DNA from: Fimbriimonadaceae bacterium
Lineage (GTDB): Bacteria > Armatimonadota > Fimbriimonadia > Fimbriimonadales > Fimbriimonadaceae
DNA length: 64,000 nt
Assembly (NCBI GenBank): GCA_019187105.1
Contig: JABAQM010000001.1
Span: 2,324,734-2,388,733, forward strand
Direction: 5' to 3'
Below the pieces are notes generated by a model. It was not told the DNA's origin. It ran no database searches and worked only from the letters and a program-made list of their open reading frames with translations. Below, piece after piece: positions 41,811-50,494 of this stretch; the stretch's first letter is position 1; each line of letters starts with the position of its first letter. The translations under genes were made by a program, and so were the position numbers.

Positions 41811-43244
41811 ATGTTTCGTATAACCACCGAGACACTGGTCGCACCGCCCATGGATCACGACGGAGCCGGGGGGTTCGTCACCTTCGAAGGCAAGGTGCGG
41901 AACCGCAACGAAGGCCGGCTCGTGGAACGGCTGGAGTACGAGGCTCACGTCGACCTGGCGGAATCGGAAGGACGCAAGATTCTGGAAGAAGCCAAACGCG
42001 CTTTCGGTCTCTTGGAGGCCCGTGCGGTTCATCGCGTGGGGGTGCTCGAAATCGGTGAGACTGCCGTGTGGATAGGTGTCGCAGCGGCTCATCGGAACGC
42101 CGCCTTTCGAGCCTGCTCGTACATCATCGACGAAATCAAGATACGAGTGCCCATCTGGAAGAAGGAGCACTATGCCGATGGGGAATCGGGCTGGATCGGC
42201 GTCGACGGCACGGAACCGGCCAACCTGTATCGACGCCAGACGATTCTCCCGGAAGTTGGGGAAGAAGGTCAGGCAAAGCTGGCTGCCGCGCGGGTGTTGG
42301 TCGTTGGTGCCGGCGGATTGGGGTGTGCTGCGCTGCCCTATCTCGTTGGAGCAGGTGTTGGGCGGATCGGCATCTCCGAAGGGGACATGGTGGAAGCGAG
42401 CAATCTTCATCGCCAGGTGCTGTACGGCTTCGGCGACCAGGGTCTCGCCAAGGGTGAGCTTGCGTCCGACGCCATCCGGCGCCAGAACCCGTTTGTGGAG
42501 GTGGAACGCCATGACCGCCTTACCCTCTCCAGCGCGGAGCAAATCGTATCGAACTACGACATCGTTCTCGACGGAAGCGACAACTTCGCCACGAAGTTTC
42601 TTCTCAACGATATCTGTTGCCGCCTCTCGAAGCCGTTGGTTCTGGCAAGTTTGTTTAGATTTGAGGGCCAATTGCTGATCGTTTGTCCCGATTCGCCCGG
42701 TGGCTGCCTGCGTTGCCTTTGGCCGGACGCCCCCTATGACGGATGCGTGGGCACCTGCGCCGAAGAGGGCATCCTTGGATCGGTTGCGGGCGTGTTCGGG
42801 ACGCTGCAGGCAACTGAAGTCCTAAAGGTGATCTTGGGTCTCCCTTCCGCTGCCGCCACGACGATGGTGGTACTGGACCTTCGGAGTCTGGAGCTTCGGC
42901 ACCTTAAGCGGGCGCGACGCGCCGAATGTGCCTCCTGTGGTACGGGTACGGCCACGGTCGCCATCGACCTCGACTGGATCGCGGCGAGCGAGCGCGGCCT
43001 GGCTGTGGTCGACATCCGAGAGCCTGAGGAATGGGACGAAGAAGGCGGATTGCCGGATAGCGAGCGGATTCCCATGAGCTGCGGCGACCGTCTTCGCGAA
43101 CGGGCACGTAAGGGGCCGGTGCTGCTGGTCTGCGACGGAGGCGTCCGATCATCCGAAGCCGCCCGCTCCCTCCGTGCCGACGGGATCGAGGCCTACTCGC
43201 TCGCCGGAGGCCTTCGGGGAATGGCTGGGATCTGGAGCCGATGA
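41811..43244 (+). CDS. MoaE-MoeB-rhodanese triple fusion
   Basis: 477-aa protein uniting three Moco functions. Residues 1-135 are MoaE, the large molybdopterin synthase subunit (GAGGFVTFEGKVRNRNEGR, AVHRVGVLEIGE, VPIWKKEHYADG). Residues 138-375 are MoeB/ThiF adenylyltransferase (VVGAGGLGCAALPYL, SNLHRQVLYG, LDGSDNFATKF, Cys in GCVGTCAEEGILG). The zinc pairs are CLRC and CASC. Residues 385-477 are a rhodanese-like domain with a possible catalytic Cys in LVCDGGVRSSEAA. MoeB-rhodanese fusions are known (MOCS3); the extra MoaE domain puts both MoaD partners on one chain. The ATG follows the moaD stop directly. The stop lies inside a tRNA gene on the other strand. Confidence 0.92.
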   Translation: MFRITTETLVAPPMDHDGAGGFVTFEGKVRNRNEGRLVERLEYEAHVDLAESEGRKILEEAKRAFGLLEARAVHRVGVLEIGETAVWIGVAAAHRNAAFRACSYIIDEIKIRVPIWKKEHYADGESGWIGVDGTEPANLYRRQTILPEVGEEGQAKLAAARVLVVGAGGLGCAALPYLVGAGVGRIGISEGDMVEASNLHRQVLYGFGDQGLAKGELASDAIRRQNPFVEVERHDRLTLSSAEQIVSNYDIVLDGSDNFATKFLLNDICCRLSKPLVLASLFRFEGQLLIVCPDSPGGCLRCLWPDAPYDGCVGTCAEEGILGSVAGVFGTLQATEVLKVILGLPSAAATTMVVLDLRSLELRHLKRARRAECASCGTGTATVAIDLDWIAASERGLAVVDIREPEEWDEEGGLPDSERIPMSCGDRLRERARKGPVLLVCDGGVRSSEAARSLRADGIEAYSLAGGLRGMAGIWSR

Positions 43245-43307
43245 CCGGATTCGAACCGGTGACCTGCTGTTTACGAAACAGCTGCTCTACCACTGAGCTA
43301 CATCGGC
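43236..43307 (-). tRNA. tRNA-Thr (CGT)
   Basis: Cloverleaf on the minus strand: acceptor GCCGATG/CATCGGC, D arm GCTC AGTGGTA GAGC, anticodon arm GCTGT TTCGTAA ACAGC with anticodon CGT (reads ACG, Thr), and T arm ACCGG TTCGAAT CCGGT. The discriminator is U and CCA is encoded (43233-43235). The 3' end of the tRNA overlaps the stop region of the Moco fusion gene by 9 bp. Confidence 0.97.
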
Positions 43308-43317
43308 AGACCGATCT

Positions 43318-43347
43318 ATTATGGGTTCTCAGGCCCGGCTTCTGCAA
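43318..43347 (-). promoter_or_regulatory. Predicted promoter of tRNA-Thr
   Basis: TTGCAG (43342-43347) and CATAAT (43318-43323) on the minus strand with 18-bp spacing. The -10 ends 10 nt before the tRNA 5' end. Confidence 0.55.
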
Positions 43348-43483
43348 GGCTGTCTGACAGGGGGATTGATCGCCGACCCTGGGGCTGGCGACGATGGCCC
43401 CGATCTTGATCTCTCGTGATTCGGAACGTTCGAGGGGTACCCTACGTCTGGTCTTCAGGCGCACCACGCCACTCGCGACCGAC

Positions 43484-44773
43484 ATGGAAGGCGTACCGAC
43501 ATCCACCGAAGGGCAACGCATCCTCGCCGTCATCGTTTTTACCGATGTCGTCGGCTTTACCAAACTCGCCAGCAAGAATGAGCAGCGAGCGTTTGAAGTC
43601 GTCCATCAGCACCTCAACCTCATGTCGGAGATGTGCGTTCGAAACGGCGGACAGGTGCTGAAGTCCACCGGCGATGGACTCCTGATGAGCTTCGCAAGCG
43701 CTGTTCAAGCCGTTCAATGCGCGCTCCAGATTCAGCACGACCTGCACGAGAGGAACAAGCTTGTACCGACCGAAGAGTGGGTGCAGCACCGGATCGGCAT
43801 CCACCTTGGCGACATCATCGTGACCGAGTCGGACGTGTTTGGTGATGGCGTGAACGTGGCGGCCCGGCTCCAGCAGGAAGCCAAGCCCGGGGCCATCTGC
43901 CTCTCCCGAACGGTCCACGATGTGGTTAAGGGCAAGCTTCCCGTGGAACCGCAGTATCTGGGTCCGCGCCACCTCAAGAACGTTATCGAACCGGTCATGG
44001 TCTGGCAATTCCCGCCGATCGGGGAAGCGACCACCGGGGATGGCGCCCAAGGCAAAACGACGGCCGAAATCTTTCGCGAGCTTGGACCGAGCGAGGAGGG
44101 AGGCGCTGAGGGCGCAAAGGGCAGCGCGATGGTCGTGGCTAGCGTCGTCTGCGTCATCGCCGCTATTGGCTTGATCTGGATGTTCACCCGACCTGCCGGT
44201 GACTCATCGGCCGCCGTCGAGGACACCAAGTCCAAAACGAAATCGACGGTTGTGAAACCCGCTCCTCCTGAAGGGGACAAGGGCAAGGTCGAACCGCCAA
44301 AGACGGAGGAAACCCAGGTCCCCGCTAGCCTCGCCGATAATTCGGAGCTAAAGACCAAGCTCGCCGAATTTCTCAAGACCTACGATTTCAGCGGCTTTGT
44401 ATCGTGGCTTGAGACCTTCGAGCCGGCCAGGAACGCAGAGGGCGAGGCGATGATCGCAAAGTACAAGAAGCTTGCCGAATTCCGAACCTGGATGGAATCC
44501 CAGATCGCCGCAGCCAAGCCGGAAACTCCGCTTGTCCTGGCCAATAGCCGGATCTATGCCGGACAGGATGGAGGCGTGTTCGTTGAGGATGCCGCCGGCG
44601 CCCAGCTGAAGTTCTTTCAGGATCTGCCTCCATCCACGCTGATGGAATTGGTCGGCGCAGCGGTCGTCAAGGGCCAGGCTCCGCCACCCACGCCGCTCTC
44701 CGCAATCGACGAGTGGTGCATGCTGTTCGCGGCGGAATTCGGCGTCGCCAAGCCGAACCTCGGCCAGAAGTAG
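43484..44773 (+). CDS. Class III adenylate cyclase with one TM and C-terminal domain
   Basis: 429 aa from ATG 43484 (a longer frame from 43394 adds an unlikely leader). Residues 1-175 are an N-terminal class III cyclase: metal Asp in VFTDVVGFTKL and GDGLLMSF, adenine-site Lys in VLKSTGDG and Asp in SDVFGD, and Asn/Arg in GVNVAARLQ. A TM (VVASVVCVIAAIGLIWMF, about 220-240) leads to a Lys/Pro/Glu linker and a ~130-residue helical extracytoplasmic end (LAEFLKTYDFSGFVSWLETF). The catalytic domain is cytoplasmic, so the C-terminal part may sense an envelope signal. This layout is the reverse of the other cyclase at 21-23 kb. Confidence 0.88.
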   Translation: MEGVPTSTEGQRILAVIVFTDVVGFTKLASKNEQRAFEVVHQHLNLMSEMCVRNGGQVLKSTGDGLLMSFASAVQAVQCALQIQHDLHERNKLVPTEEWVQHRIGIHLGDIIVTESDVFGDGVNVAARLQQEAKPGAICLSRTVHDVVKGKLPVEPQYLGPRHLKNVIEPVMVWQFPPIGEATTGDGAQGKTTAEIFRELGPSEEGGAEGAKGSAMVVASVVCVIAAIGLIWMFTRPAGDSSAAVEDTKSKTKSTVVKPAPPEGDKGKVEPPKTEETQVPASLADNSELKTKLAEFLKTYDFSGFVSWLETFEPARNAEGEAMIAKYKKLAEFRTWMESQIAAAKPETPLVLANSRIYAGQDGGVFVEDAAGAQLKFFQDLPPSTLMELVGAAVVKGQAPPPTPLSAIDEWCMLFAAEFGVAKPNLGQK

Positions 44774-44802
44774 CCTGCCTGCAGGTACCGTAAAGCTCAG
44801 AG

Positions 44803-46284
44803 ATGAGCGACCAACAGGGGATCTTTCTTGGCCTCGGCGAGCAGCCGGTTTACATGCTTCCGCGCTTCGGCAATCGCCACGGACTCATCGCCGGTGCGAC
44901 CGGAACCGGAAAGACCGTAACCCTGCAAGGTCTAGCCGAAGGCTTTTCTTCTCTTGGCGTTCCAGTGTTCATGTCCGACGTCAAGGGAGACCTGTCTGGC
45001 ATGTGCATGTCCGGTGGCGGCAACCCCAAGCTCGAGGACCGCGCCAAACAGATCGGGCTAGATCCCTACCACCACTCCGCGTTTCCCGTTCGGTTCTGGG
45101 ATGTTTTTGGGGAGCAGGGCCATCCGATTCGGGCGACGATCTCCGAAATGGGGCCACTCCTCCTCGCGCGGCTGATGAACCTCAACCCGACCCAGGAGGG
45201 CGTCCTGACCCTCGCCTTTCGCGTTGCCGACGACCAAGGATTGCTGTTGCTGGATCTGAAGGACCTGCGCTCGATGCTTACGTTCGTCGGAGACCATGCG
45301 GCCGAGCTCAAGACCCAATACGGGAATGTCAGCACGGCAACGGTCGGAACGATCCAGCGGGAGCTGCTTACCCTTGAGAGCCAGAACGCCGAGCAGTTCT
45401 TCGGCGAGCCCGCTCTCCAGCTCCAGGACTTCATGGCGAAGGCCTCGGACGGTCGCGGCTTCGTCAATATCATCGAATCGAACAAGCTGATCCAGAACCC
45501 GAGAACGTACGCGACCTTCCTGCTTTGGCTGTTAAGTGAGCTGTTCGAGGAACTGCCCGAGGTCGGCGACCAAGATCTCCCTCGGCTGATCTTCTTTTTC
45601 GACGAAGCCCATCTGCTCTTTTCGGATGCGCCCCCGGCGCTGATTGACAAGGTCGAGCAGGTGGTGAAGCTGATTCGCTCGAAAGGTGTCGGGGTCTGGT
45701 TCTGCACCCAGAATCCGCTCGACATTCCCGATGCGGTTCTCGGTCAGCTGGGCAATCGGGTCCAGCATGCCCTGCGTGCGTTCACGCCGCGTGACCAGAA
45801 GGCGGTGAAAGCAGCCGCGACGACATTCCGCCAAAATCCGGCCTTCTCGACCGAGGAAGCGATTACCCAACTCGGCGTTGGCGAGGCGTTGGTCTCGCTG
45901 CTGGAAGAAAAAGGCACGCCGATGATCGTCCAGCGAACGCTGATCCGGCCCCCCGCATCACGCCTCGGTCCGGCTGACGAGCTCGATCGGCGCGCGGCAG
46001 TAGAAAGCTCGCCGGTGTTTGGCAAGTATGAGCAGCCGATCGACCGGGAGTCGGCCTATGAACTCCTGAGTCGCCGCGCGCAACAGGCCGCGGTCGAAGA
46101 GCAGCAAGAAAAGGAGCGGGCAGAGTCGGAGAAGGCGGAAGAGAGGGCCGCTCGGCAGTCCTCGGCGCGGCGATCAGACACGCCGATGGAATCCATGCTG
46201 AAGAGCGTGCTGCGCAGCGCCGGCTCACAACTCGGCCGGGCCCTCACCCGGGGACTCCTGGGCGGCTTGCTCAAGCGCAGGTAG
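44803..46284 (+). CDS. HerA-like P-loop ATPase (DUF853)
   Basis: 493-aa ATPase of the DUF853/YjgR family, related to HerA/FtsK translocases. Walker A is [20 protein letters not shown] (residues 27-46), followed by DVKGDLSGM. Walker B is [15 protein letters not shown], and [20 protein letters not shown] holds the sensor and arginine-finger region. The C-terminus is charged and helical ([20 protein letters not shown]), followed by a Gly-rich end ([10 protein letters not shown]). Function in the family is poorly defined; a nucleic-acid motor is likely. No nuclease (NurA) partner or defence gene is adjacent. Confidence 0.88.
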   Translation: MSDQQGIFLGLGEQPVYMLPRFGNRHGLIAGATGTGKTVTLQGLAEGFSSLGVPVFMSDVKGDLSGMCMSGGGNPKLEDRAKQIGLDPYHHSAFPVRFWDVFGEQGHPIRATISEMGPLLLARLMNLNPTQEGVLTLAFRVADDQGLLLLDLKDLRSMLTFVGDHAAELKTQYGNVSTATVGTIQRELLTLESQNAEQFFGEPALQLQDFMAKASDGRGFVNIIESNKLIQNPRTYATFLLWLLSELFEELPEVGDQDLPRLIFFFDEAHLLFSDAPPALIDKVEQVVKLIRSKGVGVWFCTQNPLDIPDAVLGQLGNRVQHALRAFTPRDQKAVKAAATTFRQNPAFSTEEAITQLGVGEALVSLLEEKGTPMIVQRTLIRPPASRLGPADELDRRAAVESSPVFGKYEQPIDRESAYELLSRRAQQAAVEEQQEKERAESEKAEERAARQSSARRSDTPMESMLKSVLRSAGSQLGRALTRGLLGGLLKRR

Positions 46285-46359
46285 CGGGTCCACGATAGCG
46301 AAAGGGACACATCCTCCGCGCTTTCGCGGCCAAATGGCTCACCAACCGGGCATGAACGG

Positions 46360-46365
46360 TAAAGT
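46360..46365 (+). promoter_or_regulatory. -10-like box 6 nt before S10 peptidase ATG
   Basis: TAAAGT, then AACCCC, then ATG 46372. Confidence 0.45.
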
Positions 46366-46371
46366 AACCCC

Positions 46372-47862
46372 ATGCCCGAGCCAGTAAAGTCGGCCGAAGA
46401 GCCGAAAAAGCCACCTGCGTTCGTCGAGGAAGAACCGGTCGTCACCAAACACTCCACGACGATCGGGGGAGTCGAGCTTCGATACGAAGTGACCGCGGGA
46501 AGGATCCCGCTCAAGAACGAGCTCGAAGAGATCGACGCGCAAGTCTTCTTCATGGCCTACCGGCGTACGGATGTCGATGGCCCGCGCCCTCTGCTCTTCA
46601 CCTTTAACGGCGGTCCGGGATCACCTTCGGTTTGGCTTCACCTCGGGATGCTCGGGCCCAAGCGCATTCCTATGGAACCCGGCGTTCAGTTGCCGCCCCC
46701 GCCCTACCGGCTGGTCGACAACGAAAACAGCTGGCTCGACGTTGCTGACCTTGTCTTTATCGACCCGGTTGGCACCGGTTACAGCCGGCCCCACACCAAG
46801 GAACTCGGCGAGAAGTACTGGAGTCTAGAAGGCGATATCGAGTCGGTCGCCGAGTTCATCCGCCTCTACCTGACGCGCTATGACCGCTGGGGATCGCCGC
46901 TCTATCTGGTCGGCGAGAGCTATGGGACGATGCGGTCGGCAGGAATCGCCGGACGCCTCGTTGACCGGGGAATCGCGTTCAATGGTCTCGTGCTGGTATC
47001 CAGCATCCTCAACTGGCAAACGGCGCGGTTCTTTAAGGGCAACGACCTTCCGTACGTCCTCTTCCTGCCCACCTACGCGGCCACCGCTTATTACCATGGC
47101 AAAGTGAAGCGGGCTATCGGACGGGCGGGGCTGCAAAGCTTCCTGGCCGAGGTTGAAAAGTTTGCCGGCGGCGAGTATTGGGTTGCCCTATCGAAGGGCG
47201 ACCGGCTTTCGGCCCGGGAGCGACAGGCCGTTGTCGCGAAGCTGCAACGGTTTACCGGCCTGTCGGCCGAATACCTTGAGCTCAGGAATCTTCGAATCAA
47301 CATCCACGGCTTCTGCAAGGAGCTACTTCGTGACAAGCGGAGAACGGTTGGGCGGATCGATAGTCGCTTCACCGGTATCGACGACAACGCGGTTGCCGAG
47401 AAGCCCGAGCATGATCCGAGTATCTCGGCTCTCATGCCGCCTTACACCGCCGCATTTATGCAATACGTCCGGCAGGAACTTGGCTACAAGACCGACATCG
47501 AGTACTCCATCTTCGACGGCATCAAGAAGCCTTGGGGCTGGGGGAATGCAGCCGAAGGCATGCCCGACACAAGCGAAGCCCTCCGCAAGGCTATGTCCAA
47601 GAATCCGCACATGAAGATCTTCATTGCAAGCGGATACTACGACTTGGCAACGCCGTACTTCGCCACTGAGTACACGGTCGGGCATATGGGCCTCGATCCG
47701 GCGATAAGGTCCAACATCGAGACCCAGTACTACGATGCCGGCCACATGATGTACATCCACGAGCCGGCATTGGCGCGGCTGAAGGCGGATATCGCCGCAT
47801 TTCTGGGGCGGAGTGCGGGCATCGCGGCCCAGGAACCGAAAAAACGGCGACGCAAAACCTGA
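46372..47862 (+). CDS. S10-family serine carboxypeptidase
   Basis: 496-aa peptidase of the carboxypeptidase Y family. FTFNGGPGSPSVWLHLG (oxyanion region, family NGGPG motif), the nucleophile Ser in LVGESYGTMR (near residue 184), Asp in SGYYDLATPY and His in YDAGHMMYIH form the catalytic triad. There is no obvious signal peptide: the N-terminus is PEPVKSAEEPKKPPAFVEEE, so it may be cytoplasmic, unlike most S10 enzymes, which are secreted or lysosomal. The C-terminus is Lys/Arg-rich. It releases C-terminal residues from peptides. Confidence 0.92.
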   Translation: MPEPVKSAEEPKKPPAFVEEEPVVTKHSTTIGGVELRYEVTAGRIPLKNELEEIDAQVFFMAYRRTDVDGPRPLLFTFNGGPGSPSVWLHLGMLGPKRIPMEPGVQLPPPPYRLVDNENSWLDVADLVFIDPVGTGYSRPHTKELGEKYWSLEGDIESVAEFIRLYLTRYDRWGSPLYLVGESYGTMRSAGIAGRLVDRGIAFNGLVLVSSILNWQTARFFKGNDLPYVLFLPTYAATAYYHGKVKRAIGRAGLQSFLAEVEKFAGGEYWVALSKGDRLSARERQAVVAKLQRFTGLSAEYLELRNLRINIHGFCKELLRDKRRTVGRIDSRFTGIDDNAVAEKPEHDPSISALMPPYTAAFMQYVRQELGYKTDIEYSIFDGIKKPWGWGNAAEGMPDTSEALRKAMSKNPHMKIFIASGYYDLATPYFATEYTVGHMGLDPAIRSNIETQYYDAGHMMYIHEPALARLKADIAAFLGRSAGIAAQEPKKRRRKT

Positions 47863-47865
47863 GAT

Positions 47866-47884
47866 TTGGCGTAGAATAAGCCAA
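47866..47884. promoter_or_regulatory. Inverted repeat over metal-transporter start (candidate operator)
   Basis: TTGGC, 9 nt, GCCAA, a perfect palindrome spanning the TAGAAT box (47872-47877) and touching the ATG at 47884. Its position would let a bound repressor (MntR/DtxR- or Fur-type; inference) block initiation of the four-gene importer. Confidence 0.5.
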
Positions 47885-48807
47885 TGCTAAATTTCAGAGC
47901 GGCGGCTATCTTTTTGGCTTTGGTCGGACTTCTGGCCGGTTGTGCACCGGAACAACAGTCCTCGGCCACGCGAAAGCTGAAGGTCGTCGCTACGACGGGC
48001 ATGGTTGCCGATTTAGCAAAGAACGTTGGTCTCAATCTGGTCGAAGTCGAGGCAATCATGGGTCCCGGCGTCGATCCACACCTGTACAAGGCGTCTCCCG
48101 GAGATGTGCAGAAGCTCGCTGATGCAGACCTGGTCCTCATCAGCGGCCTCCACCTGGAAGGAAAGATGGCGGATGTTCTGGAGAACCTCGGTCGCAAGAA
48201 GCCGGTCGTCGCGGTAACCGAGGGCGTCAGCGAGGCCAAGCTGATCTCCATGCCGGGCCAGGCCATCGCCCACGATCCCCATTTGTGGTTCGACGTCGAG
48301 CTCTGGTCTGAATGCTTGGATCCGATCGTCGAGGCCCTTGGTCGTCTGCGGCCACAGAATTCCAGCGTCTTCGCATCGAATGCGACGAGATACAAGGCCG
48401 AGCTCAGCAATCTTCACGCCGAAGTCAAGGAAACGATCGCGGAGATCCCGAAGGCACAGAGGGTCATGATCACCGCCCACGACGCTTTCCAGTATTTCGG
48501 TCGAGCCTACGATATCGAAGTTAAGGGCATCCAAGGCATCAGCACGGAATCGGAGGCCGGGCTTGCCGAAATCAACAAGCTTGTCGATCTGATCGTCAAC
48601 CGCCGGGTTAAGGCCGTTTTCGTCGAAAGCTCGGTCTCGCAGAAAAACGTCCAAGCTCTGGTCGAGGGCGCCCAGAGGAGAGGTGCCGCCGTCCGGGTAG
48701 GCGGCCAGCTCTATAGCGACGCGATGGGAGATCCTGGCACCGAAGACGGAACCTATGTTGGTATGGTGCGCGCGAACGTCCGCACTCTGGTTGGTGCGCT
48801 CAAATGA
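47884..48807 (+). CDS. Mn/Zn ABC transporter substrate-binding lipoprotein (TroA/ZnuA-like)
   Basis: Cluster A-I metal-binding lipoprotein, 307 aa, lipobox LLAGC. Metal ligands by position: His in GVDPHLYKAS, His in AHDPHLWFD, His in MITAHDAFQYFG and Asp in YSDAMGD. This is the His-His-His-Asp set of TroA/ZnuA. The His-rich loop of classic ZnuA is absent, so Mn, Zn or both are possible. It delivers metal to the two permeases encoded downstream. TAGAAT lies 6 nt before the ATG, within an inverted repeat. It overlaps the ATPase gene by 4 bp. Confidence 0.92.
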   Translation: MLNFRAAAIFLALVGLLAGCAPEQQSSATRKLKVVATTGMVADLAKNVGLNLVEVEAIMGPGVDPHLYKASPGDVQKLADADLVLISGLHLEGKMADVLENLGRKKPVVAVTEGVSEAKLISMPGQAIAHDPHLWFDVELWSECLDPIVEALGRLRPQNSSVFASNATRYKAELSNLHAEVKETIAEIPKAQRVMITAHDAFQYFGRAYDIEVKGIQGISTESEAGLAEINKLVDLIVNRRVKAVFVESSVSQKNVQALVEGAQRRGAAVRVGGQLYSDAMGDPGTEDGTYVGMVRANVRTLVGALK

Positions 48808-49523
48808 CGGCTTGTACTGTTCGCGATCTGGTGGTCGCGTATGGCGACCATATCGTGCTCGATAAAATCGACGCGGACTTTCGGGCGGGTTCTCTAACCG
48901 CGATCGTGGGACCGAACGGAGCCGGAAAAAGCACGCTGATCAAGGCCATTTTGGGATTGGTCCCGAAACTGACCGGAACGGTCGAGGTCTTTGGCGAGAA
49001 GTTCGACGGTTTCCATCGACGAGTGGCCTATGTGCCCCAACGGGAAAGCGTGGACTGGGATTTCCCCGTTTCCGCGCTGGATGTGGTGATGATGGGCACG
49101 TACGGCCGAATCGGCTGGTTCAAAAAGCCGACCAGGGCCGAAATCGACTCCGCAAAGAGCGCAATCCACAAGATGGGCTTGGACGGGCTGGAACGGCGGC
49201 AGATCGGTCGGCTATCCGGCGGCCAGCAGCAGCGGGTGTTCCTCGCCCGGGCACTTGCCCAGCAGGCCGATCTTTACTTCATGGATGAGCCGCTGGTCGG
49301 CATCGACGCCGCGACCGAGCAGGTCATTCTCGACATTTTTCGCGAGCTCAAAGCTGCCGGCAAAACGGTCGTTGCCGTGCACCACGACCTGCAAACCGTC
49401 GCCGACGACTTCGACAACGCTCTGCTGATCAATCGCTCCGTGGTTGCCGAAGGGCCGGTGGGCGAGTCGCTGTCGGCCGATCACCTCGCCGCGGCCTACG
49501 GCCGGAGGATGGCAGCGTCTTGA
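48804..49523 (+). CDS. Mn/Zn ABC transporter ATP-binding protein
   Basis: 239-aa ABC ATPase that powers the importer at the cytoplasmic face. Walker A is VGPNGAGKSTLIKA, the Q-loop AYVPQRESVDWDFP, signature LSGGQQQRVFLARAL, Walker B DLYFMDEPLVGID and H-loop AVHHDLQTV. The Q-loop sequence is typical of manganese/zinc systems (ZnuC/TroB/MntB). It overlaps its neighbours by 4 bp (ATGA) at both ends. Confidence 0.95.
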   Translation: MTACTVRDLVVAYGDHIVLDKIDADFRAGSLTAIVGPNGAGKSTLIKAILGLVPKLTGTVEVFGEKFDGFHRRVAYVPQRESVDWDFPVSALDVVMMGTYGRIGWFKKPTRAEIDSAKSAIHKMGLDGLERRQIGRLSGGQQQRVFLARALAQQADLYFMDEPLVGIDAATEQVILDIFRELKAAGKTVVAVHHDLQTVADDFDNALLINRSVVAEGPVGESLSADHLAAAYGRRMAAS

Positions 49524-50494
49524 CCTACAACACCTGGCTGGTGGTGGTCGGTGCGGGCTTGCTCGGCGCCCTCTGCGGCATGGTCGGAAGCTTCGCGGTG
49601 CTTCGAAGGCGGTCCCTACTGGGGGACGCCCTCGCCCATGCCACTCTGCCAGGAATTGCCCTCGCCTTCTGGCTCACACAGACGAAAAACCTGGTCGTGC
49701 TGCTCCTCGGAGCGCTGGCGACCGGCCTGATTGGAGTAGGTGCGATGGCATGGATGCGCCGGCATACCAAAACCAAAGAGGATGCGGCGCTTGGCCTGAC
49801 ATTGAGTGTGATGTTCGGTGCCGGCATCGCGCTCTCTCGCATGGTTCAGAACGCGGTGCCGGGCGGCGCCAAGGCCGGACTCGACAGCTTTATACTCGGC
49901 AAGACGGCTGGAATCGTCTTCGCCGACGCAATCCTCGTTGGTGTGGTCTCCCTGGCCGCCTTGCTGGTTCTCATATTCGGCTACCGGGCGTTCAAGCTCG
50001 TGACGTTCGATTCCCACTTCGCGCATACCCTTGGCTGGAACACGGCCTGGATCGATTTCGCCCTGATGGGACTGATCGCCATCGCGGTGGTGGTCGGACT
50101 GCCAATGGTGGGCATCGTGATGGTGGCCGCGCTCACGATCCTCCCTGCCGCTTCGGCGCGTTTCTGGACGGAACAGTTGTCGCTCGTCGTCGCCCTATCT
50201 GCCGTCTTCGGGTCTGCAAGCGCGGTGATCGGAGCCCTTTCCAGCGCCGGGATGACGGCGATGCCCACCGGGCCGTGGATCATCCTTACGGGTGGCGCGC
50301 TCTTCCTCGCGTCAGGGCTCTTCGCGCCGAACCGAGGGGTGATTGCCGCCTACATTCGTCGTGTCCGGTTCCGGAGCGCGATCCTCGAGGATGTCCGGCG
50401 CCATGCCGCCGCCCGTGATCTCGCCAAGTCGAAGCCCGTCGGAGAAACCAAATCTCCTGCCCTCAATATGCAGCCTTCGGAGTCCGGCACATGA
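49520..50494 (+). CDS. Mn/Zn ABC transporter permease 1
   Basis: ABC-3 family permease, 324 aa with 8-9 hydrophobic helices. The family pattern is seen in GMVGSFAVLRRRSLLGDALAHATLPGIALA, whose LLGDALAH contacts the ATPase, and in the coupling region LGWNTAWIDFALMGLIAI. It starts within the ATPase stop overlap. A hydrophilic ~45-residue C-terminal extension (VRRHAAARDLAKSKPVGETK) is longer than usual for the family. Confidence 0.92.
   Translation: MTYNTWLVVVGAGLLGALCGMVGSFAVLRRRSLLGDALAHATLPGIALAFWLTQTKNLVVLLLGALATGLIGVGAMAWMRRHTKTKEDAALGLTLSVMFGAGIALSRMVQNAVPGGAKAGLDSFILGKTAGIVFADAILVGVVSLAALLVLIFGYRAFKLVTFDSHFAHTLGWNTAWIDFALMGLIAIAVVVGLPMVGIVMVAALTILPAASARFWTEQLSLVVALSAVFGSASAVIGALSSAGMTAMPTGPWIILTGGALFLASGLFAPNRGVIAAYIRRVRFRSAILEDVRRHAAARDLAKSKPVGETKSPALNMQPSESGT

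Noticed and set aside
44803-46284. HerA-NurA or HerA-Sir2 type defence system
   Set aside because: The ATPase is of the DUF853 type and its neighbours are a cyclase and a peptidase; no nuclease, Sir2 or other defence gene is adjacent.
46298-46327. Terminator after the HerA-like gene
   Set aside because: GCGAAAG/CTTTCGC can pair, but the 16-nt loop and lack of a T-tract make termination unconvincing.
49444-50418. 324-aa plus-strand frame with Arg/Gly-rich sequence
   Set aside because: It lies entirely over the first permease gene in another frame, has low-complexity Arg/Gly composition and no domain. It is a high-GC shadow.
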